Shown: positions 63,837 through 64,000 of the stretch, in pieces
Numbering within the stretch: the first letter of the stretch is position 1
How the letters are laid out: each line of letters begins with the position of its first letter
Source: JACQPU01 sp039961715
Lineage (GTDB): Bacteria; Bacteroidota; Ignavibacteria; UBA10030
Direction of reading: 5' to 3'
DNA length: 64,000 nucleotides
NCBI GenBank assembly: GCA_039961715.1
Contig: JABRVW010000067.1
Span: forward strand, 1 to 64,000
Notes under the pieces: generated by a model
What the model saw: the letters and a program-made list of their open reading frames with translations, nothing else
Told to the model about the DNA's origin: nothing
Database searches by the model: none
Position numbers and translations under genes: made by a program

Positions 63837-64000
63837 TTACTTCACAAATTCCCGCTCACCTGAACGAACCACCAGCACCGGACACGGCGCCTTGCGGACG
63901 ACTTTTTCCGCCGTACTGCCGAACAGCACGTGCTCAATGCCCGTGTGTCCGTGCGTGGCGATGATGATCAGATCCATCTTTTCCTCCCTGGCATAGAGGA
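63837..64000 (-). CDS. Universal stress protein UspA, C-terminal part
   Basis: Partial gene entering from the right edge, read on the minus strand; TAA at 63837-63839. The 53 visible residues contain DLIIIATHGHTG and LFGSTAEKVVRKAPCPVLVV, the nucleotide-binding signature (GxxGxxxxxxGSxxxxvxxxxxCPVlvV) of UspA domains. The rest lies outside the window. It converges on the prenyl synthase gene with only one base between the stops. Confidence 0.9.
   Translation of the reverse strand, partial: LYAREEKMDLIIIATHGHTGIEHVLFGSTAEKVVRKAPCPVLVVRSGEREFVK

Overview
The window looks like chromosomal DNA of a free-living bacterium of the FCB group (Bacteroidota / Ignavibacteriota / Chlorobiota side). The evidence is a set of type IX secretion (T9SS) genes: PorU, PorV, a T9SS plug protein and a cargo with a C-terminal sorting domain. 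There is also a DUF4249 lipoprotein paired with a TonB-dependent receptor, many outer-membrane barrels and lipoproteins, and moderately high GC outside one AT-rich patch. The species cannot be fixed from the sequence. I saw no rRNA, tRNA, CRISPR array, transposase or integrase. Genes are tightly packed, with many 4-bp ATGA/GTGA start-stop overlaps, and no gap exceeds 300 bases. The largest gaps are about 272 bases upstream of porU/glgA and about 237 bases around 9.6-9.8 kb.

Layout: 0-3.8 kb (+) holds a truncated amidohydrolase, a Tat-exported PLP enzyme and a DUF2911 protein. 3.9-9.6 kb (-) holds a PIG-L deacetylase, a 52-residue one-TM protein that I found by reading the minus strand, a sodium:solute symporter and a ClC protein. 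9.8-14.8 kb (+) is the most unusual part: an AT-rich block with an AraC-type HTH protein, a MauE/DoxX membrane protein, a CPFC redoxin and an exported peptide with eight cysteines, running into a DUF4249 lipoprotein and a TonB-dependent receptor. 14.9-22 kb (+) holds a four-TM protein, a TlpA-like lipoprotein, an S9 peptidase, an aldehyde dehydrogenase and an unrecognised Rossmann protein. 22-27.9 kb (-) is a complete TolC / adaptor / ABC ATPase / two-permease exporter. 28.1-33.6 kb (-) holds a CCA-adding-type enzyme, a Gfo/Idh/MocA oxidoreductase, the T9SS plug protein and a HAD phosphatase, then class I aldolase behind its own terminator.

33.8-38.4 kb (+) has an RlmI-like methyltransferase, an outer-membrane protein and an ECF sigma / membrane partner / DUF4097 unit. 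38.5-54.2 kb (-) is a long co-directional run starting with porU-porV. It continues with a T9SS-targeted M6-like protein whose zinc motif is lost, a lipoprotein, a peptidase/propeller/Omp85-like barrel fusion, a membrane protein, uvrA and a small OMP. 54.5-63.8 kb (+) has glycogen synthase, GmhB-like phosphatase, a DNRLRE lipoprotein, an OM barrel, a TPR protein, RpiB, GlyA, TatC and a polyprenyl synthase. A UspA C-terminus enters from the right edge on the minus strand.

The strongest candidate for an undescribed system is 9.8-14.8 kb: a small disulfide-rich exported peptide made with its own membrane redox pair and followed by an outer-membrane receptor pair. Its function is not known to me; what can be seen is the gene order, the cysteine pattern, the composition break and a very strong ribosome binding site on the peptide gene.
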